NCBI GenBank assembly: GCA_052435735.1
Contig: JBQVNB010000001.1
Location: 242,522 to 306,521, forward strand
Length of the DNA: 64,000 nucleotides
Direction of reading: 5' to 3'
Source of the DNA: Aliihoeflea sp052435735
Lineage (GTDB): Bacteria; Pseudomonadota; Alphaproteobacteria; Rhizobiales; Rhizobiaceae
In this document: in pieces, positions 34,335-43,712 of the stretch
Numbering within the stretch: position 1 is the first letter of the stretch
How the letters are laid out: the number at the start of each line of letters is the position of its first letter
The notes under the pieces: generated by a model
Seen by the model: only the letters and a program-made list of their open reading frames with translations
The model's database searches: none
What the model was told of the DNA's origin: nothing
Program-made: the position numbers and the translations under genes

Positions 34335-35423
34335 ATGGCAAATGTCGAACTGAAGAACGTCAAGAAGGTCTATGGCGGCAGCGTCGAGGCCGTGAAGGGC
34401 GTGTCGATCTCCATTCCCGATGGCCAGATGTGCGTGCTGGTCGGCCCTTCGGGCTGCGGCAAGTCCACGCTCCTGCGCATGATCGCCGGGCTGGAGACGA
34501 TCACCGAGGGAACGGTCTCGATCGGCGGCACCGTCGTCAACGACATGGGCCCGGTCGAGCGCGACATCGCGATGGTGTTCCAGAACTACGCGCTCTATCC
34601 GCACATGTCCGTCTACGACAACATGGCCTACGGTCTGCGCAATCGCGGCATGGCCAAGGACGAGATCGACCGGCGCGTGCGCGAGGCCGCCGGCACGCTC
34701 GGCCTCGCCGAATTCCTGCAGCGCCGTCCGCGCGAACTTTCCGGCGGCCAGCGCCAGCGCGTCGCCATGGGCCGCGCCATCGTGCGCAGCCCCAAGGCCT
34801 TCCTCTTCGACGAGCCTTTGTCCAACCTCGATGCCAAGCTGCGCGGCCAGATGCGCGTCGAGATCAAGAGCCTGCAGCGCCGCCTCGGCGTCACCTCGGT
34901 CTATGTCACGCACGACCAGGTCGAGGCGATGACGCTCGCCGACACGCTGGTCGTCATGAATGGCGGCCTGGCCGAGCAGATCGACACGCCGATGGCGATC
35001 TACGACAAGCCCGCCTCGACCTTCGTCGCCGGCTTCATCGGCTCGCCGGCGATGAACCTGATGACGGCGCGTGTCGCCGATGGCGGGCACGGCCTGACGC
35101 TGGCAGGCGGCGGCTCGGTCAAGCCGCGTGACACGGTGCTGCCGGAGATCGGCCGCGAAATCCTGCTCGGGGTTCGCCCGGAGCACATGACCGTGACGTC
35201 GAGCCGCAGCACGGCCGACCTGACCCTCAAGGTCACCGCCGTCGAAATCCTCGGCGCCGACGTGCTTGCGCACGGACAACCGGCCGACGCCACGCAGGCC
35301 GGCGGCGAGCTCATCGCTCGCCTGCCAGGCGGCACGCGGGTCGACGTCGGCGACGTCTTGCCGATGGCGATCAATCCGGGCATGGCGCATCTGTTCGACG
35401 CCGGAACCGGCAAGCGCATCTGA
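34335..35423 (+). CDS. ugpC: sn-Glycerol-3-phosphate ABC transporter, ATPase
   Basis: ATPase of the importer, CUT1/MalK group. The 362-residue protein has Walker A GPSGCGKST near residue 36, the Q loop VFQNYALYPHMSVYDNMAYG, signature LSGGQRQRVAMGRAIVR, Walker B AFLFDEPLSNLDAKLR, switch His in VYVTHDQVEAMTLAD, and a C-terminal TOBE regulatory domain with GVRPEHM. ATG at 34335. Last gene of ugpBAEC. Confidence 0.95.
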   Translation: MANVELKNVKKVYGGSVEAVKGVSISIPDGQMCVLVGPSGCGKSTLLRMIAGLETITEGTVSIGGTVVNDMGPVERDIAMVFQNYALYPHMSVYDNMAYGLRNRGMAKDEIDRRVREAAGTLGLAEFLQRRPRELSGGQRQRVAMGRAIVRSPKAFLFDEPLSNLDAKLRGQMRVEIKSLQRRLGVTSVYVTHDQVEAMTLADTLVVMNGGLAEQIDTPMAIYDKPASTFVAGFIGSPAMNLMTARVADGGHGLTLAGGGSVKPRDTVLPEIGREILLGVRPEHMTVTSSRSTADLTLKVTAVEILGADVLAHGQPADATQAGGELIARLPGGTRVDVGDVLPMAINPGMAHLFDAGTGKRI

Positions 35424-35441
35424 TCATGGGGGAGGGCGCTG

Positions 35442-35460
35442 CCCCGCCAAACAGGCGGGG
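35442..35460. terminator. Hairpin after ugpC
   Basis: CCCCGCC and GGCGGGG, 7-bp stem with a 5-nt loop (AAACA), between the convergent ugpC and small hypothetical gene. No T-run, so termination would be weak or Rho-assisted. Confidence 0.55.
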
Positions 35461-35466
35461 TGGGCG

Positions 35467-35718
35467 TCAGGCGACGTTGCGCAGTTTCGTCTCGCGGTCG
35501 GTGGTTGCCTGCTTCGGCTTTGCGGCCGGGGCGGCGTCGGCTGCCGCGCGGGCCAGGATCGCGTTCACTTCGTCGATGTCGACATAGTAGTAGCGGGCAA
35601 GCTGGACCGGCACATCGTCGGTCTTGACGCCGCGGCTGGTCATGAAGCGGATGGCGAATTCGATCTCGTCATGCTCGACGAGACGGCGCTTGGCGCAATC
35701 GTCGACATTTCTGCCCAT
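35467..35718 (-). CDS. Small conserved hypothetical protein
   Basis: The 83-residue protein begins MGRNVDDCAKRRLVEHDEIE, has a helical middle with VPVQLARYYYVDIDEVNAIL and an Ala/Lys-rich tail. I do not recognise a family. The start is ATG 35718; the frame is open much further upstream (to 36165), but that part overlaps the divergent SLT gene and looks like antisense. It converges on ugpC. Confidence 0.7.
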   Translation of the reverse strand: MGRNVDDCAKRRLVEHDEIEFAIRFMTSRGVKTDDVPVQLARYYYVDIDEVNAILARAAADAAPAAKPKQATTDRETKLRNVA

Positions 35719-36067
35719 TCGAACCCCCCGCATTGCCTGGAACGTCGGCCTGGAAGATGTTGCGGTCTTCCCGTTCGCCCGATGTTCGGTGAACCATCCT
35801 GCGTCGGTGTCACGACGCAAACTGGTCATGACGCGAATCGTTGGCCCCGAGTATGGCGCGTGCGGTCGCAGGTGCAAGAAAGCCGTGGATAAGTTCGAAA
35901 CTTGTGCACAGAACATCATATCTTCTTGCAACCTTCGCGTGATCCGGTGCAGCCGTCCGCAATCTGTGCTTCGTCCGGCCCCGATCGCCGATTGCCGAAC
36001 GGCGTCGGCTCGCGTAAGGAATGTGCGGGCGGGACGACAATTCGGGACGAATTCGAAAGAGACGATC
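35719..36067. other. Divergent promoter region
   Basis: About 350 bp between the small hypothetical gene and the SLT lipoprotein gene. It holds a stretch of lower GC around 35880-35940 and presumably both promoters, but I cannot assign -35/-10 boxes with confidence. Confidence 0.35.
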
Positions 36068-36727
36068 TTGGCTGCTGAAAAGACCGTCGCGGCACGCTTG
36101 ATTGCCGCTTCATTTCTGTCGCTGGCATTCCTGTCCGGCTGCACCTCCACCGGCGATCTGGCCACCGACCTTCAGGCCGCCGCCGAAGCCGAGGTCGCGC
36201 TGCCCGAGACTGTCGAGGTCCGCCCGTCGGCCAAGTTCACCGAGGCAGACGTGGCCGTCGATGCCGCCTCCGGCGAGCCGGCCGTCATCGCCTCCGCATT
36301 CGCCGGCGCAACGCCGTCTTCCGCCCTGCAGGCCGCCATCGTGCCCTCCGGCATCCGGTCGGTCGCGCCGCAGAGCCCCGAACTCGACCAGCTCATCGCC
36401 AAATATGCCGCGCATTACGAATTGCCGGTCGAACTGGTGCGCCGCGTCGTCAAGCGCGAGAGCAACTTCAACCCCGGCGCGCGCAACCGCATCTACTGGG
36501 GCCTGATGCAGATCCGGCACGACACCGCCCGCACCATGGGCTATCGCGGCTCGGCCGAGGGCCTGCTCGACGCCGAGACGAACCTCAAATACGCCGTCAA
36601 ATATTTGCGCGGCGCCTATTTGACCGCCGACGGCAACCAGGACCGCGCCGTGCGGTTCTATGCGCGCGGCTATTACTACGACGCCAAGCGCAAGGGCATC
36701 CTGCGCGAGACGGGGCTGCGGTCCTAG
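36068..36727 (+). CDS. Lytic-transglycosylase-like lipoprotein (SLT domain)
   Basis: The 219-residue protein starts at TTG 36068 and has a lipobox signal (SLAFLSGC, Cys near residue 23), then about 80 low-complexity residues, and an SLT domain: HYELPVELVRRVVKRESNFN holds the catalytic Glu (RESNF), followed by WGLMQIRHDTARTMGYRG and LKYAVKYLRGAYLTADGNQD. It should act in the periplasm to cut peptidoglycan. A palindromic repeat follows. Confidence 0.85.
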   Translation: MAAEKTVAARLIAASFLSLAFLSGCTSTGDLATDLQAAAEAEVALPETVEVRPSAKFTEADVAVDAASGEPAVIASAFAGATPSSALQAAIVPSGIRSVAPQSPELDQLIAKYAAHYELPVELVRRVVKRESNFNPGARNRIYWGLMQIRHDTARTMGYRGSAEGLLDAETNLKYAVKYLRGAYLTADGNQDRAVRFYARGYYYDAKRKGILRETGLRS

Positions 36728-36751
36728 GTGGACTGGTCCTTCGGACCAGGC

Positions 36752-36924
36752 ATTTTTTCGAAAAGCGACCCCCACCCTTTATCCCTCCCCACAAGGGGGA
36801 GGGAGGGCATCGGCGCGGCGCTTGCACCCTCAACGCTGCGCCCGGCTTAAAGGAAAGGCGCGACGCTCGCGGCTCCCTCCCCCTTGTGGGGAGGGATAAA
36901 GGGTGGGGGTCCCCTTCGAAAAAC
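36752..36924. repeat. Palindromic intergenic repeat (class A, copy 1)
   Basis: Core arms GACCCCCACCCTTTATCCCT and AGGGATAAAGGGTGGGGGTC are exact inverted complements, and the outer flanks TTTTTTCGAAAAG and CTTCGAAAAA extend the match. Each arm also has a C-run/G-run hairpin (CTCCCCACAAGGGGGAG type). Copies of the same class are at 39262-39420 and 63662-63786. Between two same-strand genes here. Confidence 0.88.
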
Positions 36925-36996
36925 ATTCCCCACAATCACCTGTCACATTGCCGTGACGCCCATGATTTCGCCGTGCGCGCTCCCTACCTCGCTTCC

Positions 36997-38007
36997 ATGA
37001 ACAGACGCGCCCTTCTCGCCTTCGCCCTCGTCTCCACCCTCGCCATCCCCGCCGTCGCGCAGGACGAGCCCCCGACCTTCGAAACCCTCCTCGACGAGGC
37101 CGAGACCCTCGAGCCCCTCGAAACCGTCATCATCTCCCGCAATGGCGAGATCGTTGTGGAGCGCGGCTATCGAGGCAATTCGGTCACGGATTCCACCAAC
37201 ATCAAGTCGGCCTCGAAATCGATCGTCTCGGCCCTCGTCGGCATCGCCATCGACAAGGGCGTGCTCGAAGGCCCCGACCAGAAGATCGCGCCCCTTCTCG
37301 CCGACGACCTGCCGGACGGCGCCGATCCGCGCGTCGAGGACATCACGATCGGCCATCTCCTTTCCATGCAGGCGGGGCTCGGGCGCACCTCGGGCGGCAA
37401 TTACGGGCGCTGGGTGTCGAGCGGCAACTGGGTGCGTGCCGCGCTTGCCATGCCGTTCGACGACGAGCCGGGCGGGCGGATGCTCTATTCGACCGGCTCG
37501 ACGCATCTTCTCTCCGCCATCCTGACGAAAGAGACCGGCCGCTCGACGCTCGAACTCGCGCGCGACTGGCTCGGCCCGCTCGACGGTTTCCGCATCGGCT
37601 CGTGGGAGCGCGATCCGCAGGGCATCTATCTCGGCGGCAACCAGATGGCGATGACGCCGCGCTCGCTCGCCGCCTTCGGCGAACTCTACCGCAATGGCGG
37701 CGAGACGGCGGACGGGGAGCGCCTCGTCTCGGCCGACTGGATCGAGACCTCCTGGCAGCCGCGCACCAATTCGCGCTTCAATGGCGATGGTTACGGTTAT
37801 GGCTGGTTCCTGCGCGAGATCGCCGGCGCGGAGGTCGTCTATGGCTGGGGCTATGGCGGGCAGATGCTCTACATCGTGCCCGAACTCGAATTGACCGTCG
37901 TGATGACCTCCGACGAGGCGAGCCCGTCGGCGCGCAGCGGCCACCGCAACGATCTGCACGCCCTCCTTGGCGAAATCATCGAGGCCGCGCGCCGCGCCGA
38001 GAGCTGA
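36997..38007 (+). CDS. Secreted serine hydrolase, beta-lactamase class C/PBP fold
   Basis: The 336-residue protein has a signal peptide (MNRRALLAFALVSTLAIPAV, cleavage after VAQ) and the class C-like fold: catalytic SASK (SxxK) in IKSASKSIVSALVGIAIDKG, a Tyr-x-x motif in MLYSTGSTHLLSAILTK, and a third motif near YGWGYGGQMLYIVP. Such proteins include esterases and D-aminopeptidases; resistance to beta-lactams is not implied. ATG 36997 chosen because it begins the signal sequence. Confidence 0.85.
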   Translation: MNRRALLAFALVSTLAIPAVAQDEPPTFETLLDEAETLEPLETVIISRNGEIVVERGYRGNSVTDSTNIKSASKSIVSALVGIAIDKGVLEGPDQKIAPLLADDLPDGADPRVEDITIGHLLSMQAGLGRTSGGNYGRWVSSGNWVRAALAMPFDDEPGGRMLYSTGSTHLLSAILTKETGRSTLELARDWLGPLDGFRIGSWERDPQGIYLGGNQMAMTPRSLAAFGELYRNGGETADGERLVSADWIETSWQPRTNSRFNGDGYGYGWFLREIAGAEVVYGWGYGGQMLYIVPELELTVVMTSDEASPSARSGHRNDLHALLGEIIEAARRAES

Positions 38008-38199
38008 CGTTCGGGACGATTTGCGTGGACGCGACGAAGGGCGTGCTTGCGCCGCCTGCCGCGAGCGACTACGCAGGGCGAGGGGAGTTGAATTCGCGCT
38101 GCGCCGTTCTTCGGCCGTGATCGGGGTCTACCCCTTCCGAACATTTCGCGCGTCACATGTTCCGGCAGGTCGACGTTTCCTCTTGCAGCCTGGAATCCG

Positions 38200-39228
38200 A
38201 TGACGTCCCATTTCACGACCTCAGATGCCGTGCAGGCGGCCCGCGCCTGGACCAAGGTGCTTGCCCGCTACCGCGAGCCGAGCACCGCCCGCAGCGCCTT
38301 CGAGCTCATCGTCACCGTCGTTCCATTCGTCGCCCTGTGGACCGTGACCGCGTTCGCCGTCGTCCACGGCCATTACTGGGCGCTGGTGCTGACGATCCCG
38401 GCCGCCGGCTTCCTCGTGCGCCTGTTCATGCTGCAGCATGATTGCGGCCACGGCTCGCTGTTCGCGCGGCGCGGTCTCAACGACTGGACGGGCCGCGTCA
38501 TCGGCGTCCTCACCTTCACGCCCTACGATTACTGGCGCCGCACGCATGCCGTCCACCATGCCACGACCGGCAATCTCGACCAGCGCGGCATCGGCGACAT
38601 CGACACGCTGACCGTCGCCGAATACCGCGCCCTGTCGCGCTGGGGCCGCACCAAATACTGGCTCTACCGCCACCCGCTCGTCATGTTCGGCATCGGCCCG
38701 GCCTGGCTCTTCATCTGCCAGTACCGCCTGCCGTTCGGCCTGATGCGCGCAGGGCTGACGCCCTGGACCTCGACGCTGGCCACTAATCTGGGCATCGCCA
38801 TCCCCGCCGCGCTGCTGATCTGGCTGATGGGCCTCGGGCCGTTCCTGCTGGTGCAGCTGCCGATCACGCTGATGGCGGCGACGGCGGGCGTCTGGCTGTT
38901 CTACGTCCAGCACCAGTTCGAAGAAACGCACTGGAGCGAGCAGCAGGACTGGAACTTCCAGCAGGCCGCGCTGCACGGCTCCTCGCATTACGACCTGCCC
39001 GCGGTTCTGCGCTGGTTCACCGGCAATATCGGCATCCACCACGTCCACCATCTGTCGTCGAAAGTACCGTTCTACCGGCTGCCCGAAGTCCTCGATCACC
39101 ACCCCGAACTGCGCGACATGGGCCGCATCACCTTCATGGAAAGCCTGCGCTGCGTGAAGCTGGTGCTCTGGGACGAGCAGCAACGCCGCCTGGTCTCGTT
39201 CCGCGACGTGCGGATGGCAATGGCGTGA
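38200..39228 (+). CDS. Fatty acid desaturase family protein
   Basis: Membrane di-iron enzyme that places a double bond in an acyl chain. The 342-residue protein has the three His boxes: HDCGH in FMLQHDCGHGSLFARRGLND, HAVHH in WRRTHAVHHATTGNLDQRG, and HHVHH in NIGIHHVHHLSSKVPFY, with helices between. This is the acyl-lipid (omega/Delta-12) layout, but position and substrate cannot be read. A class A repeat follows. Confidence 0.92.
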   Translation: MTSHFTTSDAVQAARAWTKVLARYREPSTARSAFELIVTVVPFVALWTVTAFAVVHGHYWALVLTIPAAGFLVRLFMLQHDCGHGSLFARRGLNDWTGRVIGVLTFTPYDYWRRTHAVHHATTGNLDQRGIGDIDTLTVAEYRALSRWGRTKYWLYRHPLVMFGIGPAWLFICQYRLPFGLMRAGLTPWTSTLATNLGIAIPAALLIWLMGLGPFLLVQLPITLMAATAGVWLFYVQHQFEETHWSEQQDWNFQQAALHGSSHYDLPAVLRWFTGNIGIHHVHHLSSKVPFYRLPEVLDHHPELRDMGRITFMESLRCVKLVLWDEQQRRLVSFRDVRMAMA

Positions 39229-39261
39229 GGGCGCGGTCCGCGCGTGACGCGGGCTTTTTCT

Positions 39262-39420
39262 TGAATTGACCCCCACCCTTTATCCCTCCCCACAAGGGGG
39301 AGGGAGGGCATGCGCGCTGCGCTCTTTCCTCCAAGCCGGGTTGTGCATTGAAGAGCCAGGCGCATCGCCGGCGAACTCCCTCCCCATTGTGGGGAGGGAT
39401 AAAGGGTGGGGGTCAATTCA
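39262..39420. repeat. Palindromic intergenic repeat (class A, copy 2)
   Basis: Arms begin TGAATTGACCCCCACCCTTT and end AAAGGGTGGGGGTCAATTCA, a perfect outer pairing of 20 bp. Inner C-run/G-run hairpins are as in copy 1. The flanks (TGAATTGA) differ from copy 1, so the outer flank is not part of the mobile core. It lies between convergent genes. Confidence 0.9.
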
Positions 39421-39429
39421 GAGAGACTC

Positions 39430-39642
39430 CTATCCCTTCGTCAACTCCGAATGGCTCTTCAGCGCCCGGCCGCCATCCTCCTGTTCCACCAGATAGGCCG
39501 GCTCTTCCTTCGTCGCCTTGCGCTTGATTTTCTCCTGCTTGATCGTGCGTTCGACCTCCTCTGTGAAGCTCTCGGCCACCTTGCCGGTCGCCGTGCCGCT
39601 GCCCCACTTCCACTCGACCTTTGTGCCCTTGCGATACTTCAT
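39430..39642 (-). CDS. Small TUDOR-like protein (DUF2945, hypervirulence-associated)
   Basis: The 70-residue protein starts MKYRKGTKVEWKWGSGTATG and has IKRKATKEEPAYLVEQEDGG, which matches the HVA1/DUF2945 family, a small SH3/Tudor-like beta barrel of unknown function. ATG at 39642 has an AGGAG box. It is divergent from the DUF2189 gene. Confidence 0.88.
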   Translation of the reverse strand: MKYRKGTKVEWKWGSGTATGKVAESFTEEVERTIKQEKIKRKATKEEPAYLVEQEDGGRALKSHSELTKG

Positions 39643-39821
39643 CTCGTCGCTCCTTCGTTCGGCGTGAAATGACGTCGGCGCCGATGCGGTTCCAAATGCG
39701 CAGACGCCGTCGATCGTGTATGATGGGGCATTCGAGAGCTGGGGTCGGTATGGCCGGTCCAGCTTGAACGAGGCCCGGCCGCCGGCCCCTTCTCCCGCAC
39801 CAGCATGCGGAGGAACGAAGC

Positions 39822-40619
39822 ATGGCAAACTTTCATGTCGTTGCAGGCGCGCAGGGCGGCATCGTGCGGCCGCGCATCCGGCGGATCGATATCGGCGAAG
39901 TCTTCGGCTGCCTCGGCGCCGGCATCGCGGATTTCCGGGACCGGCCGTCGCATTATTTCTTCCTTCTGATGATCTATCCGATCATCGGCTTTTTGGTCCT
40001 GACTTGGGCCGCCGGCGCGAATGCGCTGCCGCTGGTCTTCCCGATCATCTCCGGCTTCGCGCTCATCGGCCCGTTCGCCGCGCTCGGCATCTACGAGATC
40101 AGCCGGCGCAAGGAGCAGGGGCTCGACACGCACTGGCGCGACGTTCTGGAGCTGCGCCATTCGCCGGCCTTGCCGTCGATCGCCGCGGTCGGGTTCTTCC
40201 TGTTCGCCATGTTCCTCGCCTGGCTTCTGGTCGCGCGCGAACTTTATGTCGTGCTGATCGGCACCGCCGCCCCGGCCTCGCTCGCCGCCTTCTGGCAGGA
40301 GATCGTCGGCACCGGGGCGGGCTGGACGCTGATCGTCGCCGGAAATCTCGTCGGCCTCGCCTTCGCGCTCATTGTGCTGGCGACCACGGTTGTGGCCTTC
40401 CCGATGATGCTGGACCGCGACGTCGGCGCCTATTCGGCGATGGAAACCTCGGTGCGCGCCTTCGCGAAGAACCCGCTGCCGATCCTCGTCTGGGGCATGA
40501 TCGTCGCCGCCGGCCTCGCGGTCGGCATGGCGACCTTCCTCGTCGGGCTGATCGTCATCCTGCCGATCCTCGGCCACGCGACCTGGCATCTCTATCGCAG
40601 TGTGGTCGGCATGGGTTGA
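39822..40619 (+). CDS. DUF2189 family integral membrane protein
   Basis: The 265-residue protein has about six membrane helices (LLMIYPIIGFLVLTWAAGAN, AVGFFLFAMFLAWLLVAREL, LIVAGNLVGLAFALIVLATT, LVWGMIVAAGLAVGMATFLV) and family landmarks PFAALGIYEISRRKEQGLD and FPMMLDRDVGAYSAMETSVR. Function unknown; relatives often sit near cytochrome oxidase genes, but none is here. Confidence 0.88.
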   Translation: MANFHVVAGAQGGIVRPRIRRIDIGEVFGCLGAGIADFRDRPSHYFFLLMIYPIIGFLVLTWAAGANALPLVFPIISGFALIGPFAALGIYEISRRKEQGLDTHWRDVLELRHSPALPSIAAVGFFLFAMFLAWLLVARELYVVLIGTAAPASLAAFWQEIVGTGAGWTLIVAGNLVGLAFALIVLATTVVAFPMMLDRDVGAYSAMETSVRAFAKNPLPILVWGMIVAAGLAVGMATFLVGLIVILPILGHATWHLYRSVVGMG

Positions 40620-40724
40620 CGGCGGCGCGGTAGGCCAAGGGCTCCTGACAGCCTCCTGTCAGGACGATGTGCCAGAGCCGGCGCAACCCTTTTCTTCGGC
40701 GTGGACTCTCTCCATATTCCGACC

Positions 40725-43646
40725 ATGGCCAAATCCCCCAAGACCGCGCGGCGCAGCCCGATCACCGATTTCATGGACGCGTCGCAGCCGCTGCATGGCT
40801 TCGGCGAAGGGCCGCAGGCCGAATTCGAGGGTGAACCTCTGAAAGGCGGCGTCGCCGACTGGGCGCGGCAGATTTCGGATGAGGCGGAAAAGCTGCAGAT
40901 TCCGGGCGAAGCGCGGCAAGGCCGACCGGCCGTCGCGCCTGACGGCGCGCCCTTACGGAGCGAGCCGCGCAGCGGCGACAGCGTGAGTGCTAAGAAAAGC
41001 AAGCAGCCTGCCGCGCGTTCCTCCGCCCCGACGCGTTCGGGCCGTGGGACGTCGATGGGTGGCGCGGCATCGCCCAAGGAACGCGCTGCCGCCGGGCTCA
41101 ATCCCGTCGCCGGCATGGATGTCAGCCTGGAGGACGCGGCCTCGCTGTCCTCGTCCGGCGTCACGGCCACCGTGGCGGCCCTGTCTGCGCTGATCGAAAG
41201 CGGCAACCCGCTGCACAAGAATGGCGAATTGTGGGTCCCGCACCGGCCGGCGCGGCCCGACAAGTCGGAAGGCGGCATCTCCATTTCGATGGAGACGGAG
41301 TTCAAGCCGTCGGGCGACCAGCCGACCGCCATCCGCGACCTCGTCTCCGGCGTCCAGGAGCATGACCGAACGCAGGTCCTGCTCGGCGTCACCGGCTCGG
41401 GCAAGACCTTCACCATGGCCAAGGTGATCGAGGAAACGCAGCGTCCGGCGCTGATCCTCGCGCCCAACAAGACGCTCGCCGCGCAGCTCTATGGCGAGTT
41501 CAAGTCGTTCTTCCCGAACAACGCCGTCGAGTATTTCGTTTCCTATTACGACTACTACCAGCCCGAGGCCTACGTTCCGCGCACCGACACCTTCATCGAG
41601 AAGGAATCGTCGATCAACGAGCAGATCGATCGGATGCGGCACTCCGCCACGCGCTCGCTGCTCGAGCGCGACGACGTCATCATCGTCGCGTCGGTGTCGT
41701 GCATCTACGGTATCGGCTCGGTCGAGACCTATACGGCGATGACCTTCCAGATGAGCGTCGGCGACCGGCTCGACCAGCGCCAGCTTCTCGCCGATCTCGT
41801 GGCGCAGCAATACAAGCGGCAGGACATCAATTTCGTGCGCGGCTCGTTTCGCGTGCGTGGCGACACGATCGAAATCTTCCCGGCCCACCTTGAAGACCGG
41901 GCCTGGCGCATTTCGATGTTCGGCGACGAGATCGAAACCATCGTCGAGTTCGACCCGCTGACCGGCCAGAAGACCGGCGATCTGAAATCGGTCAAGATCT
42001 ACGCCAATTCGCACTACGTGACGCCGCGCCCGACGCTCAACCAGGCGATCCGTTCGATCCGGGAAGAGCTGAAGCACCGGCTCGTCGAACTCGAGCAGGC
42101 GGGACGCTTGCTCGAGGCCCAGCGGCTCGAACAGCGGACGCGCTTCGACCTCGAAATGCTGGAGGCGACTGGCTCCTGCGCCGGCATCGAGAACTATTCG
42201 CGCTACCTGACCGGCCGTCGCCCCGGCGATCCGCCGCCGACCCTGTTCGAATACATTCCCGACAACGCGCTCGTCTTCATCGACGAGAGCCACGTCACCG
42301 TGCCGCAGATCGGCGCGATGTATCGCGGCGACTTTCGGCGCAAGGCGACGTTGGCCGAATATGGTTTCCGCCTGCCGTCCTGCATGGACAACCGGCCGCT
42401 GCGCTTCGAGGAGTGGGACGCGATGCGCCCGCTCACCGTCGCGGTTTCGGCCACGCCCGGCGGTTGGGAGATGGACCAGTCCGGCGGCGTCTTCGCCGAG
42501 CAGGTCATTCGCCCGACCGGCCTGATCGACCCGCCGGTCGAGGTGCGCCCGGCCAAGAGCCAGGTCGACGACGTGCTCGGCGAAATCCGCGACACGACCG
42601 CCAAGGGCTACCGCACGCTCTGCACCGTGCTCACCAAGCGCATGGCGGAGGATCTGACCGAATACCTGCACGAGCAGGGCATCCGCGTGCGTTACATGCA
42701 CTCCGACATCGACACGCTGGAACGCATCGAGATTCTCCGCGATTTGCGCCTCGGCGCGTTCGACGTTCTGGTCGGCATCAACCTCCTGCGCGAGGGGCTC
42801 GACATTCCCGAATGCGGCTTCGTCGCCATTCTCGATGCCGACAAGGAGGGCTTCCTGCGCTCCGAGACCTCGCTGATCCAGACGATCGGCCGCGCCGCTC
42901 GAAACGTCGACGGCAAAGTCGTGCTCTACGCGGACCGCATCACCGGCTCGATGGAGCGCGCGATGGCGGAAACCAACCGCCGCCGCGAAAAGCAGCTCGA
43001 ATACAATGCCGAGCACGGCATCACGCCGGAGAGTGTGAAGAAGAACATCGGCGACATCCTGTCCTCGGTCTACGAGCGCGACCATGTCCGCCCCGACATC
43101 TCGTCCGTCACCAAGGACGGCCAGTTGGTCGGCGCCAACATGAAGGCGCATCTGGAGCACCTGCAAAAAGAGATGCGCGACGCGGCCGCCGATCTCGACT
43201 TCGAGCGCGCCGCACGGCTGCGCGACGAGATCAAGCGCCTGCGCGAAATGGAACTCGCCATCTCCGACGATCCGCTCGCGCGCGACGTCGAGATGGAAAG
43301 CCCGGTCTCGGGCCGCGAGAAGGGCAAGCACAACAAGGGCAAGGCGCGCCACCGCACCGTCGGCGAGGACGGCCAGAGCCTCTTCCGCAAGCCCGACCTC
43401 GACGAGATGGGCACCTCCGGCGACCACGCCCAGCCCGCCGGCTCGACCCTGTTCCGCAAGAACTCGCTCGACGAGATGACCGTGCGCCGCACCGAAAAGC
43501 CCGTCGAGGGCCGCATCCCGGTCAAGCCCGCCGACGACCCCAAGCCCGTCAAGCGCGAGCGCGCCGGCATCGGCTCCTACGAAGACCCCGCCGACCAGCG
43601 CAAGCAGAAGCGCCGCCCGGGCAAGACGGGACGGCCGGGGCGGTGA
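40725..43646 (+). CDS. uvrB: Excinuclease ABC subunit B, extended form
   Basis: DNA-damage recognition helicase of nucleotide excision repair. The core is intact: Walker A GVTGSGKTFTMAK near residue 222, beta-hairpin VSYYDYYQPEAYVPRTDTFI, FIDESHVTVPQIGAMYRGDF, helicase motifs QTIGRAARNVDG, and a UVR domain for UvrC (HLEHLQKEMRDAAADLDFER). It is 973 aa, about 300 longer than E. coli UvrB, because of an N-terminal extension of about 180 residues and a C-terminal tail of about 125 with two copies of LFRKxxLDEM. ATG 40725 gives the rhizobial N-terminus MAKSPK; GTG 40701 is also open. Confidence 0.97.
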   Translation: MAKSPKTARRSPITDFMDASQPLHGFGEGPQAEFEGEPLKGGVADWARQISDEAEKLQIPGEARQGRPAVAPDGAPLRSEPRSGDSVSAKKSKQPAARSSAPTRSGRGTSMGGAASPKERAAAGLNPVAGMDVSLEDAASLSSSGVTATVAALSALIESGNPLHKNGELWVPHRPARPDKSEGGISISMETEFKPSGDQPTAIRDLVSGVQEHDRTQVLLGVTGSGKTFTMAKVIEETQRPALILAPNKTLAAQLYGEFKSFFPNNAVEYFVSYYDYYQPEAYVPRTDTFIEKESSINEQIDRMRHSATRSLLERDDVIIVASVSCIYGIGSVETYTAMTFQMSVGDRLDQRQLLADLVAQQYKRQDINFVRGSFRVRGDTIEIFPAHLEDRAWRISMFGDEIETIVEFDPLTGQKTGDLKSVKIYANSHYVTPRPTLNQAIRSIREELKHRLVELEQAGRLLEAQRLEQRTRFDLEMLEATGSCAGIENYSRYLTGRRPGDPPPTLFEYIPDNALVFIDESHVTVPQIGAMYRGDFRRKATLAEYGFRLPSCMDNRPLRFEEWDAMRPLTVAVSATPGGWEMDQSGGVFAEQVIRPTGLIDPPVEVRPAKSQVDDVLGEIRDTTAKGYRTLCTVLTKRMAEDLTEYLHEQGIRVRYMHSDIDTLERIEILRDLRLGAFDVLVGINLLREGLDIPECGFVAILDADKEGFLRSETSLIQTIGRAARNVDGKVVLYADRITGSMERAMAETNRRREKQLEYNAEHGITPESVKKNIGDILSSVYERDHVRPDISSVTKDGQLVGANMKAHLEHLQKEMRDAAADLDFERAARLRDEIKRLREMELAISDDPLARDVEMESPVSGREKGKHNKGKARHRTVGEDGQSLFRKPDLDEMGTSGDHAQPAGSTLFRKNSLDEMTVRRTEKPVEGRIPVKPADDPKPVKRERAGIGSYEDPADQRKQKRRPGKTGRPGR

Positions 43647-43712
43647 TCGGCCGGTCGTGCATCGATCGAGAAATCGTGTAGGATGCCACCCGATTAGCGA
43701 AGATGCGTCAGG

